From: Adenanthera pavonina
Lineage: Eukaryota > Streptophyta > Magnoliopsida > Fabales > Fabaceae
DNA length: 64,000 nucleotides
Direction: 5' to 3'
NCBI GenBank assembly: GCA_026686845.1
Contig: JAIVEN010000007.1
Coordinates: forward strand, 32,113,001 to 32,177,000
Made by a program: the position numbers and the translations under genes
In this document: one piece after another, positions 12,419 to 24,804 of the stretch
Position numbering within the stretch: position 1 is the stretch's first letter
How the letters are laid out: every line of letters starts with the position of its first letter
The notes under the pieces: generated by a model
What the model saw: only the letters and a program-made list of their open reading frames with translations
The model's database searches: none
What the model was told of the DNA's origin: nothing

Positions 12419-13482
12419 GTCATACTTCTCCCAATGAATATTCCATCTAGTGATTCCAAAAAAAAATAAGTTGGCAAGGAATATTCATTTTTTAATCATG
12501 TGGTCTATATTTTTATGTATCTATATACATTTTTGTTTCGAAAAGTAAGAACTTATGAACAGTACATTATTTGACTTATGTTTATTTTTTTATAATTTTT
12601 TCTTATTTTTCACACGGTGCATTAATAATTATACTTTCTGTCACATTAACTATTTTATTTCTAATTCTCTCACTGTTCCAGTAATACTTTTTTCTTAATT
12701 AAGCCTTTAATATGAAGCGATTGATGATTTTTTGTCTTCATTATTGTAAATTTTTGGCTTTAATATGATTTTTGCATGATGATCTTTTGTTATCCCAAAG
12801 AACAAGTTTAGAATGCAATATCATTTTCAATATTATAAATTAAACAAAATATTATTATATTATCATATTAAGCTTTTTAAATAAATATTTTACACAATGT
12901 TATAGGATAGAAAATAAAAAGAAGCAAAACTATATAAATAGATCATTCTTCCCATTAAAAGCAATTTTGCACCGGAAAAGGAATGAGCGACTGAGATTAA
13001 AAGGAAACGTAAGGACCAGATTCATCCTGTCAAAACTCAACTCAATCATTGAATCCTGGACACGTGGCACAATCCGGCATGTTCAATGGCAATGACTTAG
13101 ATCGCCTCTTGCATCCTCTTACCATTAACGCCTTTGACCGTATCCTTGCCCACGCGACTACCCATAAGAATAACTTTTTTTTTTAAATACAAAACTTTAG
13201 GCGGGTTAGATTATTGGGATTTACCAGGACAGGCCCCACAATTTAAAGACTATTTATAGAGATTTTTATAGATTATCCACTAGTAATATATTTATATTAA
13301 AAAGGGATTTGAACTCATATATTTATAAAAAATGAGTCAACTCCTTACTAATTAGATTAATTTTATTATTTACTCATAATAACTTAATTAGACTTTGAAT
13401 TTGTCCATGCAAGTTGGCCATAAGGCATAAACTAGATTTTCAAATAAATTTTTTTTTGAAAAGCGACAATATTGATGTAAAG
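12419..13482. other. Intergenic, no gene recognised
   Basis: AT-rich. A more GC-balanced block at 12990-13160 carries no convincing ORF. 13200-13330 has a few words resembling plant SINE/LTR debris but no boundaries could be set. Confidence 0.4.
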
Positions 13483-13519
13483 ACTCACTACGCCAGATTT
13501 GAGAATAATAGACGTCTAA

Positions 13520-13795
13520 TAGTAGGCGGTTATATAAAAAAACGCTAACAAAAATAAGATGAAAAGGATTTGTAGGTGGTTATATAAATAACCATATACA
13601 AAAATTGATATTTGTAGGCGGTTTATTAAAGAACCGCTTACTAATATATTATTTAATAAAAAATAAAAAACATAATCAAATAGTAGGCGGTTATTAAAAT
13701 AACCGCCTACTTTTATTTTAATTTTAATAGTAAAAATTAAATAAATAAAATGAAAAGTATGCTGTTATTAAAATAACCGCCTACTTTGGTTTTAA
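13520..13795. repeat. Left subterminal repeats of CACTA 1
   Basis: TAGGCGGTTAT or close variants occur at about 13524, 13573, 13616 and 13683. The inverted partner ATAACCGCCTAC pairs with them at 13701 and 13775. These are presumed transposase-binding sites, by analogy with En/Spm subterminal repeats. Confidence 0.8.
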
Positions 13796-13984
13796 TTTTA
13801 GCCCTAGAACGTGCTTTTGAGTAATTCCCATCGCCTCCACGTACACTACTCTGTGCAAGCTCCCTACTGACTCCTTCCAAGCTCTCCTTCTTTGGCATTT
13901 TGCGGCTTGTTCGAGTTCATGTCTAAGTTCTATGGCTTGTCTGATTTCGTGTCCATATTCAATCTCTCTCCTTCAACCTCCATC

Positions 13985-14205
13985 TTCAGGTTGTGGCTTG
14001 CTTGCTCATTGCGTTGGTGGCTTGTCTAAGTTCGTGTTCGTGCTTACAGTCTTTAGCCTCCATCTTTGTGTTCGTGTTCATTTTTGTGTCTGTGTCTGTG
14101 TCCGTTTTCGTGTTCGAGATTTGCGGCTTGCGTGCTCGCTGTGTTGGTGGCTAGTCCAAGTTCATGTTCGTGCTTGCAATCTCGGGTTACCAGATAACCC
14201 AGCTC
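13985..14205 (+). repeat. Internal tandem duplication, GT-rich
   Basis: A block with TTGCTCATTGCGTTGGTGGCTTGTC...AAGTTCGTGTTCGTGCTT is repeated about 145 bp later (GTGCTCGCTGTGTTGGTGGCTAGTC...). A TGTGTCTGTGTCCGT low-complexity stretch separates them. A 133-codon open frame crosses it but has no protein-like composition. Confidence 0.55.
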
Positions 14206-15579
14206 TTTTGAATTCCTACAAGTTGGCACCTCACCTCCACTTTTTTGTTTCCCACCAATTTCTCCTCCCATTCCCCACCCCAACTCATGATTCGAGGTGT
14301 GCCTTCCAAGTGTTTGCTAAAATGCCTATATGAGATGTGTTCCTAAATTTCTTGTAATTTGGAGTATGAGGGAATTATATGGGATAGTGGACTGGTCAAA
14401 GGAAACTTCATCGGATGCTATCGTGTGTTTGTCTTTAGCAATAATCTCTGGTCTTTATTTGCTTGTATAATTTCACTGCCATGACCATAAATTTTAATGA
14501 TTCTGAAGTCACTTTAAGAAAAGTTCTGTGTTGCAGGTTCAGTATTCATGCTGCACATTAGTGTGACAGTTGAGGCAAAAGATGACAAGTAGAAACATAT
14601 GTATGTATATATATGAATATTGTGCATATTACAACCAATAGTAGCTTAAAATTAAATGTATGCAACGCATATATATTCTTCTTATTAATATTTATCATCA
14701 ATCTTCATCCATACCTTCACAGATTCAGTAATGTATATATGCCCATCAGTTTACCTGCTCCTTGTGATTATTTTTGATTTAGTAAAAATTTATGATTTTT
14801 ATTATGGTTTTTTTTGGTATAAGTGTAGCCTTTGAGTCTCGAGTTTCTAGTTTAGGATTTATGCTCTCTCCTCCGTTTGATTTGGGATAAGTCTGTGGCT
14901 GTTATATTTTCTCCTCTGTTTGTTACTATGTTTTTTGTTTTGGTTCATATCCATTACCTAATTGCTTTATTTGCTGTTAGTCCATGACTGTTATGCTTTA
15001 AAATTTTCAAAAGTCCTTTTTTGTGATATAGAAAGTCCCTTTTCCCCGTGGATGGCTGCATAAATTTGACATTATGTTTGAGGATGATTTTTCACAAGTC
15101 ATTTTTTTTTCCAAATTCATTATGCTACATTGCCTTTAAACCAGAATTTATTTGGAATGAGGAAAAATAGGAAAGGAAAATATTGGAAGGAAAAATAAAT
15201 AAGAATATAAATATCCTATCTTATTTTTTTTTTAATTTTTCTGTCCTCGTATTTTTTTTCATCTATGCAACTGAAGGTTAAGTTGATTCATTATCTATAT
15301 ATTTTTTTTAACTACCACTCACTCTACTGCTGTTCCTACTCTGCTACTGTTCTTTAATGTTCTATTATGATGACTGAACAAATGAATAATTCGTTTTTGC
15401 GGGTTTGGTTTGAATGGACTTAGTTATGTAGACAAGGAAAAACTTTGATTTGGTCTAATGAATGAGTTTTAATGTTTGCTTTTAAAAAAAAATAATTTAA
15501 TGTATATATGCCCATTAGTTCTTATCCAAACATACACCCTACTAGGAGATATACTAATAGTTTCTTTGTTTATTTGCAG

Positions 15580-15632
15580 GCACTGTATTTGCATATGGTG
15601 TTACTAGCATTGAAAAGGCACATACTATGCAT
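15580..15632 (+). pseudogene. Captured kinesin motor exon fragment (P-loop)
   Basis: After an acceptor (TTTATTTGCAG) the sequence reads GTVFAYGVTSIEKAHTMH. Plant kinesin motor domains (kinesin-7 and relatives) have GTVFAYGVTSSGKTHTMH, the nucleotide-binding P-loop, as a short exon with this start phase. Here the P-loop S-G-K-T has become I-E-K-A, so it could not bind ATP. The downstream splice site is also altered. No neighbouring kinesin exons were recognised. It lies inside CACTA 1 and is best read as a decayed captured exon, not a gene. Confidence 0.78.
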
Positions 15633-16271
15633 ATAAGTTAAAAACCATTTTTGTATTTGGGGATACTTGTTAAAAAACTACAGGTAGATACTTGTTAAAC
15701 TCCTTTTCTTTTACAGCCTTGTTGTTTGAGGATTCCAAACATTGTTTTATGGCACACTATTGTGGCCTGGCCTGATGACCGTAGCATTTGGTGTTTCTCG
15801 TTTCATATAACATATCTATGACTTCATCAAGGTCTCTTTGGAGTTTAAGCATCTATTTAACTGCTATAGAGATTTTAATTCTCACGCCTATAGATTTAAG
15901 AATTGGGTTTTAATAAAAAGTCTATTTTGCTGAGATGCTGGACATATTGTTCATAAGGTATTTTATAAATGGAAATTCCTTTAGAACTCATATCATTTTA
16001 CCTAAATATGGTAAACGGATTGGGGGCAGTTTCATATACTGCTTCAAAGGGGGTCATGTTAGTTGTTGAGTCAAATGTGGTGTTATACTATAATTAAGCC
16101 GATGGGAGCCATTTATTCCACTACTTAGGATGATCTGTTGTCATACATCTTAGATAACACTCTAGGTAGCAATTTTCTATTTGGCCATCAGTTTGGAAGC
16201 AGTGCTCTGCTGAAATGTGTAGCTCACTTTTGAAATGTCTTGGATATGAATATAATCTTGAAATCATGCAG

Positions 16272-16337
16272 GTTCCTGGCCTCCTAAAAGATAAGACATA
16301 TTGGGCAGACTACGCTGGGAAGTGAAGCTGTATTTGG
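16272..16337 (+). pseudogene. Exon-like fragment in CACTA 1, origin not recognised
   Basis: Following ATCATGCAG, one frame reads VPGLLKDKTYWADYAGK then a stop. The composition is protein-like and it follows a good acceptor, so it may be another captured exon. Source protein not identified. Low confidence. Confidence 0.3.
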
Positions 16338-18974
16338 TTTGTTCCTTGGTACTGGTAGCTTGATACACTGTGGACAGTAGTCATGGTTTTTGATCAAGAA
16401 TTGATCTCTCAGCCCTGGTACATGCTCTTTTTTTTTTCTCTTCCCACTTGATTAGTGTATGTTTTGCTATTTGTTTTGACCTCGTAGGATAGAATACTAT
16501 TTGATCTCCAAACTAACTTAACAATTGCTGGATTGTTGCTTAGAGAAGCTGTGGTTGCTATATTTTTCTTTTATTTTTTCTCTCCTAAGAGCATCAAAAT
16601 TTATCATGCTAGAGTGATGCTTGATTGTGTATATATCTATGGCAACTTATTTCATGATTGAATTTCTTATCGTAATAACATTAAAAGCAGATCAGTACTG
16701 CATGTATGGCATTTTATAAGCAACTAGGTAGGTTAAAAAACAATGATTGGTTAAAGATTGGAAGGGTTAGTGTGTTCAAATCTACATAGGAACCCATAGA
16801 GTCAACTTTATTTGAAAACAATTTGAAACATGCATAACTTGAGTTGTAACTATGACAATTTGAACAAGCATAACTTGAGTTGTTGATTTTCAAATTAGGC
16901 AAATTAGGACATTTTGGGAAGCTCTACTCATGTGCTAACTACTGTCAAAATTTCAGACTTATTGGAGTCCATTTGGTATAGGAAAACACTGAAATATTAG
17001 ACTTGGTGCAGGGCTGCAGAACTGGTTTATGACAGCTTTTCTGGACAAAATTCAAAAATTTATAGAATATTCTGTACAGCTCCAAAAATTACCATGTTCA
17101 TCTCAAATAAAATCTCTACTTGCCCTCTAATTGTAGGCCAAATTTCAGACTTAATTTCGACCTCCAAGGCCCTCAAGGATAGACATACACTTTACTGTTC
17201 ATTTATGTTATGTTTTAAATTCTTTAGTGCCCAAACTTGCATTTCATTGAGATTTCTCATCACGGACATATTTCTTATTATTCATATGGCATATAGACCT
17301 AGTTTAACAAATATAATCTGGTTTAAATCTTAAATTGGCTTCTCCACTTATTTAAATCGACATGGGTTCCCTTAGCCATTTTAGGTTTCAATTTACTACT
17401 TTACTATATAACTTGAGTTCTTACATTTTCATCATCTTAACGTCATTTCTAAGACACCATCAAGCATTTAGAACCATTATTAACTCATTGAATTCATCAT
17501 ATTCATGTTATGATCTAAACTTCCCTTAGCCCCTTAAATCTTTGTTGAGTCAAATTTTAACACTTTCATATATTAAACTAGTTTAGAAATTTTTCTTAGC
17601 CTTATACTCTTATGTAATGCAGGTTGAACATGTCATTGTGTTTGTTACATATTAGCTATTTAATTGAGAAGCTTTGAGGCAGCAAAATAAGGTGCTAAAC
17701 TAAAGGGGATAGTATAGTACAAGGTTATAAGGTACGTTAATCTTGCTTTCAAAGTTGTTGAAAATGGTGGTGTTGAATGATTGTTGTACCTATTGACTGA
17801 TGTTTGATTTGCATGTTTGATTTCCAAGTCGTTATGTTGCTGATTTCCTTTAGACCTCTATCATTATTATGCCATGTATTAATATCTAATGGCATGCAAT
17901 ATAATTAGTTTATTAATTAGAAGTAATTTGATGATTGAAAATGATTAGGTACATGGTTGTTGCTATGATTGGTTGACATTTGCTAGTTTTTGTATGAACA
18001 TAGGGTTTAAGGCTTGGGAAACTCTCATTTTTATGTCGTTATGCTACTAAATTTTCTTTAAAAATTAGTTTATGGTTGCTAGAAATAGTCTATGGTTGAA
18101 TCATGTATTACTTTAATCTCCTAGAATAAAGATAGTCTTTATGTTTAAAGACAGCTTAGTTTATTTGGGATTCGTTGGAAAATGCTAGTGCTTATAATTG
18201 ACGAGTATAACTTTTTTGTGAGTTGTTGCTGTAGAATTATTGTGTCAAGATAACTAAAAAAGAACTCAAATTAATTGCATGTAATTCTATAATCAAAAAA
18301 TATTTTCTACAGTAAAGCAACAGGAGTTCAAGAATTTGGTTTTAATATATACATTGATGATGACTTCCTTTATCTAAAAAAAAAAGGCTAAAATTTCTGC
18401 TTCTATATATATGTATTATATGTTCTGTTAATTCTTAATTTCCTTGTAATTTCTTTCTTGAGGAATGTGATTTACTTTTCAGCTAATGCAGTTATTAAGC
18501 AAAGCAATCAAACTAATATATGCCATTTATATTTGCGTAAAGTATGGTTGTTAATGCTTTCAATATCCTAGAGTTCTTTTGATTTTTCCATTTATGTTAG
18601 GTGTATGGAGCAATCTTGGCAAGCCTGACATATCTACATATGAAGAAGATCAAATACTATGGATTCAGTTTGGTTAATCCTAGCTATTTGCTGCATTTGA
18701 TTTATTTTTGTCATGGTATTGTTAGATTGTATGTTAGATTTTTTTTTCATTGTTTAAGTTGTATCCTAGCTTTTATTTTTTTTTCTTCTGTTTTTTGCTT
18801 TTATGGATTAATGTGTGTAATTTCTTTGATTTATTAATAAAGTTGATATTAATTTGTAGATATTTTTTAATATAATAATTTCTTTTTTGTCAATGGGTTT
18901 AATAGGTCAATATTTTGATATTGGATTAATCCAGTATCAAAATATTTTTTTAAAAAAGATGGATACCTTTTACA

Positions 18975-19245
18975 AAAAGTTTACTTTTTGTAGGCGGTTA
19001 TCTCTCCGCCTACAAAATTCAACTCTTGTAGGCGGTTATCTCTATAGCCGCCTACAAAAGTCCTCCAATTTTTTTAGAAGGGTTTTTGTAGGCGGTTATC
19101 TGAATAATCGCCTACAAAAGAAGACTTTTGTAGGCGGTTAAGAACCACCTACGAAAGTCACTACCTTTTATGGTGCTTCAATAGAAATCTGTTTTTTACC
19201 GCCAATAAAAGCAAAAAATAACCGCCTAGAAAGCCCATTTTTATA
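18975..19245. repeat. Right subterminal hairpin repeats of CACTA 1
   Basis: Four units of TTTTGTAGGCGGTTAT...CCGCCTACAAAA (about 18987, 19028, 19088, 19128), each able to fold back, followed by CCGCCAATAAAA. They match the left-end repeats in core sequence. Confidence 0.85.
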
Positions 19246-19390
19246 GTAGTGACTGCTCTCATTCCTTTATATATATTGATTATATATTAAGCATCCAATG
19301 CTTTTGACTTTAGATTCGAATTAGAGAAGAATGCCACCATATCTATTTCACATCCCCCCTCTTTCAAGCTTCTATACATGTCTCTAGGTA

Positions 19391-19682
19391 CTCCCTCCAG
19401 TCCATATTATAAGATATTTTGTATCAATTATACACATATTAAGAAAATTATTTTTCAACTGAAATTAATGCAAAAAGTATTAATATTTCCTATTTTACCC
19501 TTATTAAATATTCCATTATATTATTATTATTATCATTATTATTATTATTATTATAGGGTTATAAATGAAGAAAGAGGAAGTATTAAAGACGGGGGTAAAA
19601 TGAAAAAAAAAATATCCAATGCCCTATATTTTAATCAAAAACTTATTATATAAAATGTCTTATAATATGAATCAGAAGGACT
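19391..19682. mobile_element. Stowaway-type MITE
   Basis: Starts TA|CTCCCTCCAGTCCATATTATAAGA and ends TCTTATAATATGAATCAGAAGGAC|TA: inverted ends of the CTCCCTCC Stowaway type with TA target bases. The same family lies in reverse orientation at 26020-26280. It contains an ATT/ATC trinucleotide run at 19517-19553. Confidence 0.75.
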
Positions 19683-19684
19683 AT

Positions 19685-20529
19685 ATATCTCTCTGAGTCT
19701 GTGATTTTGTGTGTCCACAGATGATTGAGCTTGCTACTTTCATTTTATATGATTTAAATTTAATAGTTTATCATTAATTGCTTGTTTCATGTGTTCAATA
19801 AATAATATTTTTTTCTTATTTTATTTTCTTAATTCCTTTTAATTTTATATTTTACTTCTGCATGTGAATGTGAAAAGAGTAATTAAAATAATTTTTAAAG
19901 TCATATAAATTATATAATCAACTTAAGATAACTATTCTTAAAAACGGTGTTATAGGGTATCTAATACCTTCCCCACTCATAATCATACTCTTAAACCCAA
20001 CCTTGTTTCGTAGACTATCATTTCCTTTTTTTTTTCAAAGTTTTCTTTACAATTTTGGTTGCTACTCCTTTTAAATCGATTTCCATCGTGACAACTAATT
20101 TTTGTTCTTTTTTTTCGCGCCATTCATGTCACATTTTGAATGTGACACATGAATTACAAATTCATTTCTTACGAAACTCACCAAAACTTTAAACCAACCA
20201 TGAAAACTCTTCCTAGTACACAAATTACACAAGGATCAACTCATTCCATGTCCCAAAGCATGATATCTCCACAATACTAAAACTAGCACCTAACCAACTG
20301 AGTAACAGCAAAGACCAACAAATAGGACCTAAAAACGAATCACAAGACCAACAACCAACATCACATACACTTCCAAAGTAGCCACTAGAGCTTAACAAAC
20401 CAACCATTACGACATTGAGTTAGGTTCAAGGGTATCGACCTTAATTAGCAAGCATACATACCGATAAACCACAAAAAAGATCAAAGACAAATGTTACATG
20501 ACATTATTAGTGTCTCTACACTTGGCAAA
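19685..20529. other. Intergenic, no gene recognised
   Basis: AT-rich; the open frames here are short and show no family features. Confidence 0.4.
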
Positions 20530-20891
20530 GAATTGGCGAATTGATATTTCTTTTCCTACTTGAAATCCAACCCGACCCATGTTTGTTAGCCCGGCCCGGT
20601 CATGTGATGTGCTGGGATATCACAAGTTGGATTGCCATTGGTGTATTCATCACCCAACACATGTGTGTAAATAGAAAGAAAAATAGTTCGACCGTGAGGT
20701 GAAAGAGATGGACGAAGTAGTTTGTGTGTGTCACTGAACACAGGTGGTTTTTCATCTGATTGAAAATTGATTAAAACTTTTTTTAATTAACTGGATTTTA
20801 AATCTGTATAAAGATTGAGATGAATTCATAATAACTAGTTAATAAATAATAATTTTATAAATTTTATAATATATATTGATACATAGACTAA
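20530..20891. repeat. Duplicated segment, copy 2
   Basis: Direct copy of 11692-12075. It ends at the TAA that forms the Harbinger target site. Copy 1 continues GACTAAGCAGAC without an insertion. Confidence 0.8.
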
Positions 20892-21910
20892 GGGCTCCCT
20901 TGGTATAGAGGAAGTAAGTAGGGGAAGTTAATCTTCCCGGGAAGTAAATGAATCAATCTTGCTTGGTTTAAAAAAAAATCCATCTTCCCGGGAAGTTGAG
21001 CCTCTCCTCGGGAAGTTGTACTTCCTGACTTAAACTTCGGGAAGTTCTACTTCCCGAGCTTTTTATAATTATTTACCAAAATTATCCTTTAATTTTTTAA
21101 TTATTTTTCAAAAACACTTTTAACCCTTTAAAACCTTAAACCCAACCCCTTGTGAATCACTTTTGCGTCTCGGCCTTCTCCTCTCGTCAGCAAGGCAACA
21201 AAGCAATAGGTATTCAACGATTTACTCTCTTTTTCATGTTGAGGATGTGTTATTGCTTAATTATTATGTACAGTTTAATGATACCCTCTCATCGTCTCTT
21301 GCTTTTTTTTGGTTAACATCATCTCCTGTTCTTTAATTATGGGTGTGCGGTCAATTACGGGAAAACAAGGAGCCATCGACTATAAAGTCATAAGAGGCTT
21401 GACAATGAAATCTGACACTTCACGAGATAGAGGCTTACGTCTCAAACTGAAGTGCTTAAATTAGATATTACACAAAACGCAATTGACTTGGGAAGCCTTT
21501 CTTTTTTCTCTTCTTATAATTTAATGATGTTAAATTTCTTCTCCATTATTTTCATGGATATGGGAATAAGGTATCTCTTGCCAAGAACATATAATGGTTT
21601 CTCAATTTCATGAGTATTTAGTTACAGTGAAATTACTAATAAATTAGTTTGATGAATAAAATGATGAATTGATGGCATATTATCAAAAACAATACTGAAA
21701 TTAATGATATAGGCATATATTTTTTGCTAGAGTTAAAAAATTATTTAGCTATTTCTTTTTATCCGTTTCCTCAACTAATATTGTCTAATTATTTGGAGTT
21801 AGATGATCCACGCTTTAAGAATTAAATAATCATATGTCTTTTTCTTTTTGGGTTATAATATTCTTATTATTAATCATGTCTTTATTGTCTTTGTTTATCG
21901 ATTTACAGTA

Positions 21911-23304
21911 ATGGCAAGACTTTTAGTGCATAAAAAGAAGAAGATGGTTGCTTCTTGTACTATTATTTATATTAAAATGATGCTCATGACTATGGAAATT
22001 CTGGAAAAGATTTTGCATACTGTTGCTATGTTAAATGTTAGAATTCCTATGCCCATAAATTATAGTTATAGTGAGACTACTCAACAAAGATTGAGAAATA
22101 GGATTTTAAATTTAACATCAATTATTAAAGGTGATGATGAAACTTGTATTGATAATTTAAGAATGAATAAAACATGTTTTTATAAATTATGTGAAATGCT
22201 TAAGGATTTTGGTGGGCTAAAAGGAAATAAAAACATGAATGTGGAAGAAATGGTGGCTATATTTTTATACATACTCTCGCATGACACAAAACATAGAAGA
22301 GCCAAATTGTTTTTTAGAAGGAGTGGTGAAACAATATCTAGGCATTTTAATTGTGTCCTTGAAGCCATACTAAGATGTCACCACCTTCTTCTTAAGAAGC
22401 CTGAACCGGTCACTGAAACTTGCTCCGATGAGAAGTGGAAGTGGTTTAAGGTTTGTTATCTTTAACTATGATTTTTTTTCTAAATCATAAATGATAGCTA
22501 ACAAGGTTCATGTTGTCTTGTAGAATTGTTTGGGAGCTTTAGATGGAACACATATTAAGGTTCGTGTTGGAGAAAAAGATAAAGTTAGGTATAGGAATAG
22601 AAAGGGAGATCTCTCTACTAATGTCTTAGGAGTTTGTTCACAATATTTACAGTTTATTTATATATTACCTGGTTAGGAGGGATCTGCGCATGATAATAGA
22701 GTACTTTGAGATGTTTTTTCTAGAAGAAATTCGTTAAAAGTCCCTCAAGGTAACAATTAAAGAAAATTAAATTTTAGTATTGAAAATGTAATATTATAAA
22801 ATTCAATAATGTTGGACTCTTTTTTTTCCCCTTATGTTAGGATACTATTACTTATGTGATGCTGGCTATATGAATTCAAATGGCTTCTTAACCCCTTTTA
22901 GAGGACAAAGGTACCATTTGAATGATTGGAAGTCTGGACACGAGCCAAGGACAGCTGAAGAATGCTACAATATGAAGCACTCTCGAGCAAGAAATGTCAT
23001 TGAGAGATGCTTTGGGTTATTGAAAATGAGATGGGGTATCATGAGGTGCATAACATGGTACCCAGTGAAGACCGTTTGCAGGATCATCTCAGCGTGTGCT
23101 TTGTTGCATAATTTTATTAGGATGAACATGGAATCAGATCCAATTGAAAGCCAATTAGATCAGCTGCAAGTAGAACAAGGAGTTGAAGATGTATATGGAG
23201 GAGAACTAATTGAGCACCTAGAGAACTCTTCAGAATGGAATAATTTTAGACTAAATCTAGCTAATGAGATTTTCGGTAGATGGAGGCAGAGAAGAAATAT
23301 TTGA
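21911..23304 (+). pseudogene. PIF/Harbinger DDE transposase, broken
   Basis: Three exons: 21911-22450, 22524-22749 and 22841-23304, with GT-AG introns that join in frame. Exon 1 holds the N-terminal helical part (SETTQQRLRNRI..., FFRRSGETISRHFN, DEKWKWFK). Exon 2 has the first catalytic Asp (GALDGTHIKVRV). Exon 3 has the second (CDAGYMNSNGF, preceding RGQRYHLNDW) and the acidic residue in ARNVIERCFGLLKMRWG. It ends with an acidic tail. Exon 2 contains TAG at 22674-22676, where relatives have Trp in PGWEGSA, and TGA at 22707-22709, where Arg is expected (RVLRD). The frame is open from 21848, but the ATG at 21911 gives a more plausible start; the first about 50 residues look degenerate. Function lost. 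Family assignment is secure. Confidence 0.9.
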
Positions 23305-23500
23305 CATCATGTTGTTTCATTGTTAAAATAATTGTTTGTCTTACAAAGCTAGGGACATGCTTTTCTGTATTTTTGCTTATTAATGAAAATGTTTCATATG
23401 TTATATATCATGCAAATTATATCCAATTATTCAATTTGTACCAATTAGAAAACTTCTTAGTATGGTTAAAAAAAATCCATTAATATATTTTTTTCCAGGA

Positions 23501-24507
23501 ATGGCTTCTACGAGTAAAGGGAAAAAGGCTTGTGTTAGATGGACACAACAAGAAGATGCAGCTTTAGTTTCTTCATTGGTGGACATAGTTAATATGGGAG
23601 GATGGAAACAAGATAATGGACAATTTAAAGCAGGTTATCAACTTGAGTTGAGGAGAATGATACTTGAAAAAATTCCTACTTGTCAAATGGAAGCTCATCC
23701 ACATGTTGATTCAAGGGTTAAAATTTTGAGGAACAAGTATTATGCTATTGCTGAAATGAAAAGTCCAAGATGTAGTGGATTTGGCTAGAATGACAAAAAT
23801 AAATATATTACGTGTGATGATAATGTTTGGGAGAATTGGATTAAGGTAGTGTTTATTTTTAATTATTATGAAGAATATATTTTACATTAACAAATCAATT
23901 ATTACTAATACTTGGCTTTTTCATGCAGAGTCATCCAAATGCAGCTGGTTTGAGATTTAAGCCATTTCCTTATTATGATGAGTTGGATTATGTATATGGA
24001 AGAGATAGAGCAATTGGGGATGCTTCTGAGAACCCAGCTGATGCAGTTGACGGAATTGATATGGAGGGCGTACAACATGTGTCATTTGCATCAGAAATAA
24101 ATAGTGATGAAAATATGGAGACAGCTCCTTCAACTGAAAATCAGTCAACCCAATTTGCTCCCACAAATAATGATCCAACATTAGTTACTATGAATAAAAG
24201 GAAAAGAAATGATCCGATAGTGGCCAAGGAACTTTCAGGACATATGGATAAATTAGGTCGTGTAATGGAAGTAGCTGGAGAACATATTGGCAGACTTGCT
24301 AATTGCTTCAAGCATAAGTCTGAAGCAGTGGATAGGAGAATGGCTATTAATGGAGAGTTGATGAAATTAGAAGGGTTAACTTAAGAAGAAATCATTGCAA
24401 CTGGAAGAAAAATTGCACTTAATCCTTTGGAAACTGATTACTTTTTTACTCTTCCAAAAGATTTTAGGAAGACTTATGTGCTCAGTATATTATTACCTGA
24501 TGTTTAG
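23501..24507 (+). pseudogene. Harbinger Myb/SANT-like DNA-binding protein, broken
   Basis: The second gene of the element. Its protein binds the subterminal repeats and helps import the transposase (established for PIF/Pong/Harbinger). Exons 23501-23845 and 23929-24507 join in frame (...ENWIK|SHPNAAG...). The first has the Myb/SANT-like domain (RWTQQEDAALVSSLVD, GWKQDNGQFKAGY, RVKILRNKYYAI); the second an acidic linker, a basic KRKR patch and a helical C-terminus. TAG at 23786-23788 replaces the Trp expected in GFGWND, and TAA at 24382-24384 interrupts the C-terminal LTxEEI helix. It lies about 200 bp after the transposase, same strand. Confidence 0.88.
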
Positions 24508-24804
24508 ATCTTAGTATTATACCTAAGTATAATCAATACTCGGAACATTTTATTTGGATTGAGGGTTTTTAGTATGCTGTTATAATTTTGTTTGGACCAT
24601 ATGTTGCTATAATAAATAGTATGTTTTATTATAAATTTTTGTTGGTCAATGTTTTTTTATTATAAATTAGAAGGGTATTTATGTCTTTAATACTAATACA
24701 TAATATATTAATTTAAAAAATTAATTTCAACTTCCCAAGAAATAAAAAATAAAATAAGTAAGATATATATGCACTTCCTAAAAAGTATACCAAGCGACCC
24801 CTAA

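Larger units (their letters stand above)
13486..19251. mobile_element. CACTA (En/Spm) element 1, non-autonomous, 5766 bp
   Basis: Left end CACTACGCCAGATTTGAG; right end read inward CACTACTATAAAAATGGGC. Flanked by a 3-bp duplication ACT (13483-13485, 19252-19254), as CACTA elements make. Both ends carry many copies of TAGGCGGTTAT, often as hairpins with their complement. No transposase (Transposase_21) or ULP domain is visible. The interior holds intron/exon-like sequence, including a kinesin P-loop exon at 15580-15632, and a GT-rich internal duplication at 13990-14200. It therefore looks like a gene-capturing, non-autonomous copy. Confidence 0.88.
20892..24801 (+). mobile_element. PIF/Harbinger DNA transposon, 3910 bp
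   Basis: Ends GGGCTCCCTTGGTAT and (read inward) GGGGTCGCTTGGTAT, flanked by TAA on both sides (20889-20891, 24802-24804). The left 150 bp carry repeated GGGAAGTT/AACTTCCC words in both orientations (subterminal sites); fainter ones are at 24733 and 24772. It encodes the two proteins expected of the superfamily, a DDE transposase and a Myb/SANT-like protein, both on the plus strand and both interrupted by in-frame stops. It is therefore defective, though its ends could be mobilised in trans. Confidence 0.93.

Noticed and set aside
13932..14333. 133-codon plus-strand open frame in CACTA 1
   Set aside because: Composition is dominated by a GT-rich tandem duplication; no domain, no conserved pattern, and it lies in a non-autonomous element.
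21848..21910. Upstream start for the Harbinger transposase
   Set aside because: The extra residues are hydrophobic and unlike family members; the ATG at 21911 is preferred.
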